The notes beneath the pieces were generated by a model. That model made no database searches and had not been told where the DNA came from. It saw only the letters and a program-made list of their open reading frames with translations. Shown in pieces: positions 55,910-64,000 of a stretch of DNA of 64,000 nucleotides. How positions within the stretch are numbered: position 1 is the stretch's first letter; each line of letters opens with the position of its first letter. A program made the translations under genes and the position numbers. The stretch is from JALSNL01 sp036479585 (GTDB taxonomy: Bacteria; Bacteroidota; Ignavibacteria; Ignavibacteriales; Melioribacteraceae), in the NCBI GenBank assembly GCA_965224785.1, contig OZ245062.1:1426001-1490000 (forward strand), written 5' to 3'.

Positions 55910-56851
55910 TTATTCTACAAAAAGAGCATTAACAAATTCTTTAGCATCAAAAGTTTGAAGGTCGTCAATTCCCTCTCCTACTCCAATATATTTTACAGGC
56001 ACTTTTTGCTCCGCTGTAATCTTGAAAACAATTCCACCTTTAGCAGTTCCATCTAATTTTGTTACAACTAATCCAGTTAAATCTGTAACTTTGGAAAACT
56101 CTCTTGCTTGCATTAAACCATTTTGCCCTGTATTGCCATCAATAACTAAATATGTTTCATTGGGAGCATAGTCTAATACTTTGCCTAACACTCTTTTTAT
56201 TTTTTTTAACTCATCCATTAAATTATTTTTTGTATGAAGTCTTCCGGCTGTGTCAATTATTACTATATCCGAATTCTTATTTTTAGCCGCAGTTAAAGTA
56301 TCGAATGCAACAGCAGAAGGGTCTGCACCTTGAGGTCGCTTAATGATATCAACCCCAGCACGATATGCCCATATTTCAAGCTGTTCATTTGCGGCTGCTC
56401 TAAATGTATCAGCAGAGCCAATAATTACTTCAAGTCCGGCTCGTTTATAGTTGTTGGCAAGCTTACCTATTGTGGTGGTTTTACCTGCTCCGTTAACTCC
56501 AATAATTAAAATAACATAAGGTTTGAATTCCTCTAACTTTTCGTATTCACTTTTACTTTCGTTGTTTTCATTTAGAGATTTTACTAACTCCCCTTTCATA
56601 ATCTCAAATATCTTTTCTTCTGTTCTATCACTTTCCGATTTTAACGACTTACGAGTAGCCTCAATAATCTTTTCTGCTGTGTCCATCCCAATATCACTTG
56701 ATATTAAAATTCCCTCAATCTCTTCAAGCACGTCCTCATCTATTTTTGCTTTGCCATCGATTGTTTCACTAATGCTGGTAACAATTCTTTCCCTAGTTCT
56801 TGAAAGTCCACCTTTTAATTTATTAATATTTAGATTCTTAAATATCTCCAT
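55910..56851 (-). CDS. ftsY: Signal recognition particle receptor FtsY
   Basis: The 313-residue NG-domain GTPase has GVNGAGKTTTIGKLA, DTAGR and TKLDGTAKGG. It lacks the long acidic A-domain found in some species, which is a known variant. It receives ribosome-SRP complexes at the membrane. It overlaps pgsA by 14 bp. Confidence 0.96.
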   Translation of the reverse strand: MEIFKNLNINKLKGGLSRTRERIVTSISETIDGKAKIDEDVLEEIEGILISSDIGMDTAEKIIEATRKSLKSESDRTEEKIFEIMKGELVKSLNENNESKSEYEKLEEFKPYVILIIGVNGAGKTTTIGKLANNYKRAGLEVIIGSADTFRAAANEQLEIWAYRAGVDIIKRPQGADPSAVAFDTLTAAKNKNSDIVIIDTAGRLHTKNNLMDELKKIKRVLGKVLDYAPNETYLVIDGNTGQNGLMQAREFSKVTDLTGLVVTKLDGTAKGGIVFKITAEQKVPVKYIGVGEGIDDLQTFDAKEFVNALFVE

Positions 56852-57413
56852 TTGTTTCCCGTTTTATTTCTTTCATTCCTCTTAGACCATAATTAATTAC
56901 TGATGCAAAACTTAACAGTAAACTTCCGTAATATAAAGCTTGGTAAAGTATGCTCCCGGAGTTTAAATTTGCTGTAACTGCAATTACGAAAAATCCAATT
57001 GTTAGCACAGTTGCCTTGCCAAGATAATCTGATGGAAGAACTTTACCAATTTTCTTGCTTACAAAAATTCCACCGACAAATATAATTAAATCTCGCAGAA
57101 TAATAATCCAAAAATAAATTGGTGGAATGATGTTGAATATATATAGATAACTGACAATCATTATCACAAGTATTTTATCAGCAAGTGGGTCAATAATTTT
57201 ACCGAGTTCAGAAATCTGATTTAGCTTACGAGCTAAGTATCCATCAAGCAAATCTGTTATGTATGCAGTAATGTAGAGTGCAATCAAAATATTACGAGCG
57301 TTTGCAATCTCGTTAATCTGACTAATATAAAAGTATATTGGAATGGCAAGTAAAACTCTTGAGAAGCTAACATAGTTTGAGATTGTGTTTATTTGTTTGA
57401 ATTGTATTCTCAT
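56838..57413 (-). CDS. pgsA: CDP-alcohol phosphatidyltransferase (PgsA-like)
   Basis: Membrane protein of 191 residues with the CDP-alcohol motif DGYLARKLNQISELGKIIDP (the DGxxAR...G...D...D pattern). It likely makes phosphatidylglycerolphosphate from CDP-diacylglycerol. A closely related CDP-alcohol enzyme is possible. Confidence 0.9.
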   Translation of the reverse strand: MRIQFKQINTISNYVSFSRVLLAIPIYFYISQINEIANARNILIALYITAYITDLLDGYLARKLNQISELGKIIDPLADKILVIMIVSYLYIFNIIPPIYFWIIILRDLIIFVGGIFVSKKIGKVLPSDYLGKATVLTIGFFVIAVTANLNSGSILYQALYYGSLLLSFASVINYGLRGMKEIKRETNGDI

Positions 57414-57450
57414 TTAGATATTCGATTTCTTATATGATTTTATATTGAAT

Positions 57451-58332
57451 TTATTTTTCTAATGGTCTTTTCTTGATCATTCCACCTTTAGTATCTTTTA
57501 TGCTATTCATAGTAATAAATGCATCAGTGTCAATTTTATCAATTTCCTTAAGAAGTCTTGTAATTTCGAGTCTTGTAACAACTGTATAAACAATATCAAT
57601 TTGCTTTAGAGTATTACTAATTTTTCCATATCCGCTTTTGCCCGCATAAATAGTAACTCCTCTTCCTAACTCTTCGGTAATCATAAATCTAATTTTTTCA
57701 CTATTGTCTGAAATGATTGTTATTCCAGTATATTCTTCAATTCCTTCAATTACAAAATCTATAGTTTTTGAAGCAGCCAAATAGGTTAGTATTGCATATA
57801 AAGCAATTTCTATGGACAGTATGTAAGCCCCAAATGAGAATATTATGAGATTAAAAATTAATACCACATCACCAATAGTTAATCCCGTTTTTTTACTTAA
57901 ATAAATTGCTAATACCTCGGTTCCGTCTATTACAGATCCACCTCGAATAGCCATTCCAATTCCTACTCCTAAGAAAAAACCGCCAAAAATAGCTATGAGT
58001 AATTTGTCCGAAGTGATTAAAGGATAAGGTACGAAGTGAACAATTAAAGCAAGTCCAACTATAGCAACAATACTTTTAAGGGTAAATTGTTTTCCTATTT
58101 GCGAATACCCTAGTATAAGAAATGGTAAATTAATAACAATAATAAGAATGGATAATGATACACCGGTTGTTTCCGAAATTAACAGAGAGATACCCATTGC
58201 GCCACCATCGATAAAATAATTGGGCAATAAAAATCCTTTTAATCCAAAACCAGCTGAAACAATACCGATTAATATAAAAATAGTTTCTCTTACAAAAACC
58301 TCTTTTATAAGATATTGACTAATAGATTTCAT
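57451..58332 (-). CDS. YitT/DUF2179-family membrane protein
   Basis: Five or six helices in residues 15-200 are followed by a soluble DUF2179 domain with TIYAGKSGYGK and IVYTVVTRLE. 293 residues. The family's transport or sensing role is unknown. Confidence 0.9.
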   Translation of the reverse strand: MKSISQYLIKEVFVRETIFILIGIVSAGFGLKGFLLPNYFIDGGAMGISLLISETTGVSLSILIIVINLPFLILGYSQIGKQFTLKSIVAIVGLALIVHFVPYPLITSDKLLIAIFGGFFLGVGIGMAIRGGSVIDGTEVLAIYLSKKTGLTIGDVVLIFNLIIFSFGAYILSIEIALYAILTYLAASKTIDFVIEGIEEYTGITIISDNSEKIRFMITEELGRGVTIYAGKSGYGKISNTLKQIDIVYTVVTRLEITRLLKEIDKIDTDAFITMNSIKDTKGGMIKKRPLEK

Positions 58333-58476
58333 ATTTTATTATTATTCAGATTATACATAACATGTATGCTATGCAAGAATGTTTTGAAAATTATCATTTC
58401 CAAATACAACTTTGTTTTTTGTTTACCATCATCTTTCACAATTCCTATGAAGACAATTGCAATACTTTGGTAAATA

Positions 58477-60216
58477 TTAAAAAACATTCTCAATCTCATC
58501 TTCAAAATGACCTTTAAAGAATTCTTCTAATCTGTTTTTCACTTCGTGTTCTGTCGAATACGAAAGACATTCTTTAGCAAGTTCTTTCACTTCTTCATAG
58601 TTTAAAGAGCGAATTATTTTTTTTATATGTGGAATCGCAGAAGCAGAAACACTCATCGAATCTAAGCCAAGTCCTACTAATAAAGGGGTTGCTAGTACAT
58701 CGGCTGCCATTTCTCCGCACATACTAATTTTTGCTTCACCTTGTTTTCCGCTATGGATTATTTTATTTAGTATTCTAATAACTGCTGGATGAAACTCTTG
58801 GTATAACGGAGCAACAATTTCATTACCTCTATCAACAGCAAGTAAATATTGAATTAAATCGTTTGTCCCAATACTTATAAAACTAACTTCAGCTCCAAAT
58901 TCCTCAGCCATTATCGCTGCAGAAGGAACTTCAATCATTATTCCAACTTTTATTTCTTTGTCAATTTCAAAACCTTCGTCTATCAATTCATTCTTACAAC
59001 ATTCAATAATTTCTTTAGTGCGTCTAATTTCGTGAATTGAAGTAATCATTGGGAGCATAAACTTAATATTTTTATGTGTGCTTGCTCTTAGCAAAGCTCT
59101 AATTTGAGTTTTAAGAATTGGTTCATTATCTAATAAAAACCTTATCCCTCGCCAGCCTAAAAATGGGTTTGGCTCTTTAGAATCAATGGGAAGGAACTTG
59201 TCGCCACCAACATCAAAGACTCTAATAATTACAATATGTGGATATAATTTTTCTGCTAAATCAACATAGGTTTGGTATTGTGTTTCTTCGTCAGGGAAAC
59301 CATCTTCCAAATTAAAAATTTGTTCAGTCCGTACAAGCCCAATTCCCTCTGCTCCGTTTTTAAGAATGTATTCCAACTCTTCCATAATATCAAGGTTTGC
59401 ACGTAAAAATATTCTTCTTCCATCTAAAGTTACAGCAGGTTCATCTTTTAGTTTAGCAAGTTCCATATCAAACTCTTGCAGTCTCTTTTGTTTAGCTTCA
59501 TACTTCTCAATTTGTTCGTCTGTTGGTTGAACAATTACTTCTCCGTGTAAACCATCAACAATAATTGTGTCGTCATTTTTTATAGTATCTGTTACTCCAT
59601 GTATGCCAAGTACTGCCGGTATATTAAGCGAGCGAGCCATAATTGCTGCATGAGAAGTTAAACCGCCGTAATTAGTAATATAACCTTTTGCATTTGCTCT
59701 GGAAAATAAGATTGCGTCAGCCGGTGTAATAGAATTTGTAACAACAATTACATCACTTTTAATTCTAGACTTCCACTTTTTCTTTTTTATATTTCTAATT
59801 ATCCTATTTTTAATATCTTCAATATCGTGAGATCGTTCTTTCATATAGGAGGCATCAGCTGCTTCCATTAATTTCTGATACTTAGAAATTTCTTCATCAA
59901 CAATAAAACACGGAGCAAGTTTTTCCGCTTTAATCCTATCTTTAATTGTTTGAATTAAAATTGGATCATCAAGAATCATTAATTGAGCTTCAAATATTGC
60001 AGCACGTTTCTCACCCATTTTATCAACAGCAAGTGCAAATATTTTTGTTAATTCTTTTTTTGATTTAGCTAAAGATTGTTCAAAGTTTTCAATAGCTTCA
60101 TCAATATTTTCAATTGATTCTTTTTTAATCTTTAATACTTCTTTCTTATACAAGAAAGCCTTAGCAATTGAAATACCGGGAGCAGCAGCAACACCTTTAA
60201 GAATATTGGATTTCAT
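58477..60216 (-). CDS. ptsI: PTS enzyme I
   Basis: Active-site His189 is in GGLTSHAAIMARS; the PEP-binding domain ends with SMCGEMAAD. The 579-residue protein transfers phosphate from phosphoenolpyruvate to HPr. It overlaps ptsH by 4 bp (ATGA), so they are co-translated. Confidence 0.97.
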   Translation of the reverse strand: MKSNILKGVAAAPGISIAKAFLYKKEVLKIKKESIENIDEAIENFEQSLAKSKKELTKIFALAVDKMGEKRAAIFEAQLMILDDPILIQTIKDRIKAEKLAPCFIVDEEISKYQKLMEAADASYMKERSHDIEDIKNRIIRNIKKKKWKSRIKSDVIVVTNSITPADAILFSRANAKGYITNYGGLTSHAAIMARSLNIPAVLGIHGVTDTIKNDDTIIVDGLHGEVIVQPTDEQIEKYEAKQKRLQEFDMELAKLKDEPAVTLDGRRIFLRANLDIMEELEYILKNGAEGIGLVRTEQIFNLEDGFPDEETQYQTYVDLAEKLYPHIVIIRVFDVGGDKFLPIDSKEPNPFLGWRGIRFLLDNEPILKTQIRALLRASTHKNIKFMLPMITSIHEIRRTKEIIECCKNELIDEGFEIDKEIKVGIMIEVPSAAIMAEEFGAEVSFISIGTNDLIQYLLAVDRGNEIVAPLYQEFHPAVIRILNKIIHSGKQGEAKISMCGEMAADVLATPLLVGLGLDSMSVSASAIPHIKKIIRSLNYEEVKELAKECLSYSTEHEVKNRLEEFFKGHFEDEIENVF

Positions 60217-60479
60217 AATTCGTTAAATCCTTTTTGGAAATAATCTACAATAGCTGCTTCAGCTTCTTTCTCATCTTCGCCTTCAAAGGTTAGCAATAGT
60301 TCAGAACCTTTTTCCGCTGCTAATGTCATAACACCAATTATACTTTTACCGTTTATGTTCATTCCATCTTTGTGGATGAAAAATTCACATTTAAATTTTG
60401 CTGCTATTTTTACAATTGTTGCAGCTGGGCGTGTATGTAAGCCAGCGTTGTTTATAATTTCAATTTTTGTTTCAATCAT
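60213..60479 (-). CDS. ptsH: HPr phosphocarrier protein
   Basis: ATG 60479 was chosen (TAATG overlap with the polyprenyl synthase stop) because it puts His15 (GLHTRPAA) and Ser46 (NGKSIIG) at their standard numbers; a start at 60515 would not. Both phosphorylation sites are present: enzyme I uses His15, HPr kinase Ser46. 88 residues. Confidence 0.95.
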   Translation of the reverse strand: MIETKIEIINNAGLHTRPAATIVKIAAKFKCEFFIHKDGMNINGKSIIGVMTLAAEKGSELLLTFEGEDEKEAEAAIVDYFQKGFNEL

Positions 60480-61462
60480 TATTTTTTTCTGTTTGTTAAG
60501 TAATTTGCAAGCCACACCAATGATGTTTTTGCTTGCTCGTTTTTTATTCTCTTAAGTTGTGCCAATGCCATATCTGTATATTTATTAACTTGTTTGGATG
60601 CATCGTCTATTACACCCAGCTTCAAAAAAAGTTTTCTGTATGTATTAACTTGATTACTTTTTATACCTTTATTTGCAATTACTTTTTGCAGTATTTTTTT
60701 ATCATTTCCCTTAGCCTTGTCAAGCGCTGAAAGTAGTAAGTAAGTTTTCTTCCCTTCTATTAAATCGCCACCAATTTTTTTGCCAAGTTCTTTTTCATTT
60801 GCCATAACATCTAAAATGTCATCTTGTATTTGAAAGGCTAGACCGAGATATCTACCATACTTTCTAAGAGCAGAAATTTCTTGCGTGCTCCCACCACCTA
60901 ACCTTGCTCCTATTGAGCAGCAAGTTTCCGCAAGAGCTGCTGTTTTCTTCTGAATCATAATTAGATATTCTTCTTTTGAAACTTTTTCTCGAATTTCAAA
61001 ATCTGTATCTAAACTTTGTCCTTCGCAAACTTCAATTATACCTTGAGTAAAATCATTTACAACATCGTTTGTTGAATGTTTGCAATCCTTGAGCAAACTT
61101 TTGTACGCCATTGCAATAAGATTATCTCCTGCAAGTATTGCTGTGTTTGTGTTATACTTTATGTGTAAAGTTGTTCGTCCTCTTCGTTTGTCTGCGTTAT
61201 CCATAATATCATCATGTGCTAAGGTGAAGTTGTGAAGAAGCTCAACTGCAATTGCAGCATTAGTAACTGATGAAATTTTTGAATTAACAGCAAGTGCAGA
61301 AAGCATAACTAAAAACGGACGCAATCTTTTTCCGCCACTCTTTACTATATAGTTACAAGGCTCGTATAAAGATTTTGGTTTCTGAGTTGTAATAAGATTG
61401 CTATACTTTTTCTCAAACTTAGAAATTTCTTTTTTATAAAATGTTTCGGGTTTAAATGACAT
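60479..61462 (-). CDS. Polyprenyl (farnesyl/geranylgeranyl) diphosphate synthase
   Basis: The first aspartate-rich motif HDDIMDNADKRRG and second QIQDDILD are present. 327 residues. It lengthens isoprenoid diphosphates; chain length is not decided by sequence. It is upstream of ptsH with a 1-bp overlap. Confidence 0.92.
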   Translation of the reverse strand: MSFKPETFYKKEISKFEKKYSNLITTQKPKSLYEPCNYIVKSGGKRLRPFLVMLSALAVNSKISSVTNAAIAVELLHNFTLAHDDIMDNADKRRGRTTLHIKYNTNTAILAGDNLIAMAYKSLLKDCKHSTNDVVNDFTQGIIEVCEGQSLDTDFEIREKVSKEEYLIMIQKKTAALAETCCSIGARLGGGSTQEISALRKYGRYLGLAFQIQDDILDVMANEKELGKKIGGDLIEGKKTYLLLSALDKAKGNDKKILQKVIANKGIKSNQVNTYRKLFLKLGVIDDASKQVNKYTDMALAQLKRIKNEQAKTSLVWLANYLTNRKK

Positions 61463-61621
61463 ATTCTCATTAAAATTTATTTGTAAATATCATATAAAGT
61501 TACAAAAAGATTTGGTTTTTTGCATTGATAGTTCAGCATAGATTGTAAATTTGCAGTACAATTTACTTCCTTCTCAAGAAAGATTTCGGGACTGAATGGC
61601 TTTAGATAAATAGATGATATT

Positions 61622-61650
61622 AGTCATACTGAGCGGAGTCGAAGTATGAT
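61622..61650. repeat. Short palindromic repeat at the pabBC 3' end
   Basis: TCATACT (61624-61630) and AGTATGA (61643-61649) flank GAGCGGAGTCGA. On the minus strand it supplies the last codons and the TGA stop of the pabBC gene. Confidence 0.75.
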
Positions 61651-63489
61651 AGTGTTACTTCTCCAAACCTCTGTGATTCTCATTTTTTTTCTAACTGAAT
61701 TTACCAAGTATAATTCATCAGCTTTGACAATATCATTCAGTTTAAGTTTTTTCTCAAAAACATTTTTATTGTTGAGAATGAAATGCTCCCTATAAATTCC
61801 GTTTAAAATCCCGGAAGATATTTTGGGTGTGATGAATTTAGTTTTATTTTTGATGAAAATATTTGAGATAGAACCTTCAGCAATTTCATCCTTTTCATTT
61901 AGAAAAATCACCTCATCATAACCTTCATCTATTGCTAGCTTAAATTCCTCATCATACAAAACTCTGTTAGTGGTTTTGAAATATTGAAATTTATTTTTAG
62001 AATTTATTTTCACATCTGAAATTTTAATTTTAAGATTATCATATTTCTTATTTTTAATTTCTTCTGATGTTAGTTCTACACTTCCCCACTTATCTAATAA
62101 CAATTTTATTTTATATGATTTTTCTAAACTTGGCTTCAATTTCTTTTTAAGTTTGTTCAATTTCTTCTCAATAGATTTTTTATCAAACACAAAAAGAAAA
62201 TGTTCTGAAGCCTGCTCCAATCTATTTAGATGCTCATCTAACAAAAAGTAACTACCATTTTCTAAAAGCAATGATTCAATTAACTCAAAATATGGATCTG
62301 GATTGGTTAAGAATTTAGCCTTCAACTTTGTTTCATTATATTCGCTATTAGCATTGCTATCCCAAACAATGCCACTGCCTATGCCGATATTGCCTTTCCC
62401 AGTTTTCTTTGCTATTTGAATTGTTCTTATAGCAACATTAAATATTGCCTTGTGTTTATCGAACATTCCAATTGAGCCAGTATAAATTCCCCTTTGTCTA
62501 TTTTCTAATTTGTTAATTATCTCCATAGTTCTAATTTTGGGAGCACCGGTAATTGATCCACAAGGGAAAGTATTTCTAAGTATAGAATATAGATTTTGCT
62601 TTTTTAGCTTTCCCTCAACTTCAGATGTTAACTGATAAATAGTTTCATATTTCTCCAAATTAAATTTTGATGTAACTTTTACTGAGTTAAGTTTAGAAAC
62701 ACGACCAATATCATTCCTTAACAAATCAACTATCATAATATTTTCTGCTCGATCTTTTTCGCTACTAAGTAATTGTGAGCATTTGTTAGAATCATCTAAA
62801 ATGTTTATCCCACGTTTGATTGTACCTTTCATTGGTCGGGTAGAAATCACATTATCTTTTATCTTAAAAAATAATTCTGGGGAATTGGAAATAATTATTT
62901 CATCATCTAAATTTATTAAAGCTGAGAATTGTGCAGATTGATTAAATAAAGTAGAAAGGAAAAGTGATTCTACACTTCCTTTAAACTTAAACTTCCCTTC
63001 TACTGTATAATTAACTTGGTAAGTGTCACCAATTTTTATGTACTTTTTTATTGCTTCAATATTTTTAATGTAATTCTTTTTAGTTGTGTTTAATCTAAAA
63101 CTATTAATGCTATAATTTTTCTGTTGTAGCAATTCTTTGGCTTTATCAAAGTCTATTTCCTTAGATACAATTCTTGTAATATTTTTTTCATTAAAGAAAA
63201 GTATAGTGAAAAGTGGAGTATTGTTTTCTTTAGATAAATATTTATTTAAATTGTTTTCAAATGCATATCCAAGTTCATAGTTAAATAACACAAACCCAGT
63301 AAGCCCTTTCTGTGTAAGGTTATCAGCCTCATTTAATTTTAGATTAACATAATTTAAATCATTACAAGTAATTATTTCTTGTGGATTATTTAGGATATAT
63401 GAAACTGCATTATCATATATTGGTGGAGTATAAAGAAATACTGAGCGAGTGTTTTCTTTTACAGTATTTAGAATGTCAAGAATATTCAT
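61624..63489 (-). CDS. pabBC: Aminodeoxychorismate synthase I fused to class IV aminotransferase/lyase
   Basis: The N-terminal 390 residues are a chorismate-binding (PabB-like) domain with KGTIKRG, DLLRNDIGRV and GSITGAPKI. The rest is a class IV PLP-lyase domain (PabC-like) from about 400. Together they make 4-aminobenzoate for folate. The final codons (IILRLRSV) come from a short repeat, so the native C-terminus was probably replaced. No pabA is in the window. Confidence 0.9.
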   Translation of the reverse strand: MNILDILNTVKENTRSVFLYTPPIYDNAVSYILNNPQEIITCNDLNYVNLKLNEADNLTQKGLTGFVLFNYELGYAFENNLNKYLSKENNTPLFTILFFNEKNITRIVSKEIDFDKAKELLQQKNYSINSFRLNTTKKNYIKNIEAIKKYIKIGDTYQVNYTVEGKFKFKGSVESLFLSTLFNQSAQFSALINLDDEIIISNSPELFFKIKDNVISTRPMKGTIKRGINILDDSNKCSQLLSSEKDRAENIMIVDLLRNDIGRVSKLNSVKVTSKFNLEKYETIYQLTSEVEGKLKKQNLYSILRNTFPCGSITGAPKIRTMEIINKLENRQRGIYTGSIGMFDKHKAIFNVAIRTIQIAKKTGKGNIGIGSGIVWDSNANSEYNETKLKAKFLTNPDPYFELIESLLLENGSYFLLDEHLNRLEQASEHFLFVFDKKSIEKKLNKLKKKLKPSLEKSYKIKLLLDKWGSVELTSEEIKNKKYDNLKIKISDVKINSKNKFQYFKTTNRVLYDEEFKLAIDEGYDEVIFLNEKDEIAEGSISNIFIKNKTKFITPKISSGILNGIYREHFILNNKNVFEKKLKLNDIVKADELYLVNSVRKKMRITEVWRSNTIILRLRSV

Positions 63490-63509
63490 TAATCGTGGAT
63501 TAAAAAATT

Positions 63510-63567
63510 CCCCCGCAAACAGAACGGGGCAAGCTGGTATTCCAAAGAAACTGGAAACCGGAATGAC
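63510..63567. repeat. Partial dispersed repeat, right half
   Basis: CCCCCGCAAACAGAACGGGG resembles the inner part of the 13358 element, and the end reads AACCGGAATGACA like its second unit. The left TGTCATTCC arm is missing. It lies between pabBC and the POT transporter. Confidence 0.7.
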
Positions 63568-63603
63568 AGTTCATCAAATTATTCAAATATTTAAGTATAT
63601 AGT

Positions 63604-64000
63604 TTATGATTCTGTAATTATATCTTCCGCTCCGTGAGTGAGAGCTTTTAGTTTTTTATAAAATACGAATAAAAGCAATCCGAACGCAACACAAAAAATT
63701 GCAATACCAGTAAACACTTCTAACTCACCAGCATTTTGAGCATATTCTCCTACCAAGCCAGCAAGTTTATTGCCAAGCCCAGTTGCAGCAAAATAAAGGC
63801 CCATCATAATAGATGCATATTTTACGGGAGCAAGTTTTGTAATAAAAGATAAGACAACCGGAGAAATTGAAAGCTCGCCAATTACTTGTAAAAGATATGA
63901 AGCAATTAACCAAATTAACATTGCCTTTGTTCCATCAATACTTTCCAATGCTGCTCCTGACATCATTAAAAATCCGCCACCCATAATTATCATTCCAACA
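63604..64000 (-). CDS. POT-family peptide transporter, C-terminal part
   Basis: The window end cuts this gene. Visible are the last helices with YLLQVIGELSISPVVLSFIT and YFAATGLGNKLAG, typical of proton-dependent oligopeptide (PTR/POT) transporters. The frame is open to base 64000, so the start lies beyond. Confidence 0.88.
   Translation of the reverse strand, partial: VGMIIMGGGFLMMSGAALESIDGTKAMLIWLIASYLLQVIGELSISPVVLSFITKLAPVKYASIMMGLYFAATGLGNKLAGLVGEYAQNAGELEVFTGIAIFCVAFGLLLFVFYKKLKALTHGAEDIITES

Noticed and set aside
61463..61623. Possible small gene between the polyprenyl synthase and pabBC
   Set aside because: Only AT-rich sequence with short frames and no Shine-Dalgarno was seen.
1..64000. 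tRNA, rRNA, tmRNA or CRISPR arrays
   Set aside because: No T-loop GTTCGAATCC-type motifs, rRNA stretches or regularly spaced direct repeats were recognised by eye; a covariance scan would be needed to exclude a divergent tRNA.

Overview
The window is AT-rich bacterial chromosome, roughly two-thirds A+T by eye, with short intergenic gaps and frequent TTG starts. Gene content suggests the Bacteroidota/Chlorobiota group, most likely Ignavibacteriales. The pointers are a three-gene pnt operon facing an NfnAB pair, small outer-membrane barrel proteins, DUF4160/DUF2442, the smg-topA and hpf-hprK orders, and dispersed GTCATTCC...GGAATGACA repeats. This placement is inference from gene families; no rRNA or other marker is present.

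Layout. 1-2.5 kb: a ferric-reductase-like flavocytochrome cut by the left edge, divergent from a membrane AraC regulator. 2.8-11.6 kb: an envelope cluster with a PAP2 phosphatase, a CPBP protease, an SDR dehydrogenase, small barrel proteins (two tandem paralogues), GDPD and metallophosphoesterase lipoproteins, and two proteins of unknown function. 11.6-17.4 kb: pntB-pntAb-pntAa divergent from nfnA-nfnB, a nicotinamide-nucleotide redox block. 17.4-21.0 kb: a 1209-residue GH13 enzyme. 21.3-26.3 kb: mutS, a DUF1684 lipoprotein, mnmA and an HNH endonuclease. 26.3-29.1 kb: an accessory insert of a RhuM-Fic/Doc protein and a KAP P-loop NTPase, the best defence-system candidate here. 29.3-34.3 kb: trpS, scpA-scpB-rluB and lysS. 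34.3-37 kb: a frameshifted FMN reductase, a DUF2279 protein, a glycosyltransferase and a decayed BRO-family antirepressor. 37-53.2 kb: a Wzi-like protein, a Ctp protease, gamma-carbonic anhydrase, a DUF4160/DUF2442 pair, ybeY-smg-topA, a Xer recombinase, hpf-hprK, an M23 peptidase, holB, ricT, thiolase and hydroxyacyl-CoA dehydrogenase. 53.2-64 kb, minus strand: a frameshifted zinc-knuckle membrane protein, a lipid kinase, a NUDIX hydrolase, ftsY, pgsA, a YitT protein, ptsI, ptsH, a polyprenyl synthase, pabBC and the end of a POT transporter.

How it works together. HPr (His15 and Ser46 both present), enzyme I and HPr kinase occur without any sugar permease, which suggests a regulatory phosphorelay. 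PntAB and NfnAB both balance NADH, NADPH and (for Nfn) ferredoxin. PAP2, GDPD, the lipid kinase and pgsA all act on lipid head groups. The non-coding signal is dominated by a mosaic family of hairpin repeats. One copy supplies the stop codon of pabBC, one lies inside the pnt operon, one separates duplicated barrel genes, and two distant copies share long unique flanks. Two genes carry single-base shifts at A-rich tracts, which may be real decay or assembly error. No tRNA, rRNA or CRISPR array was recognised.
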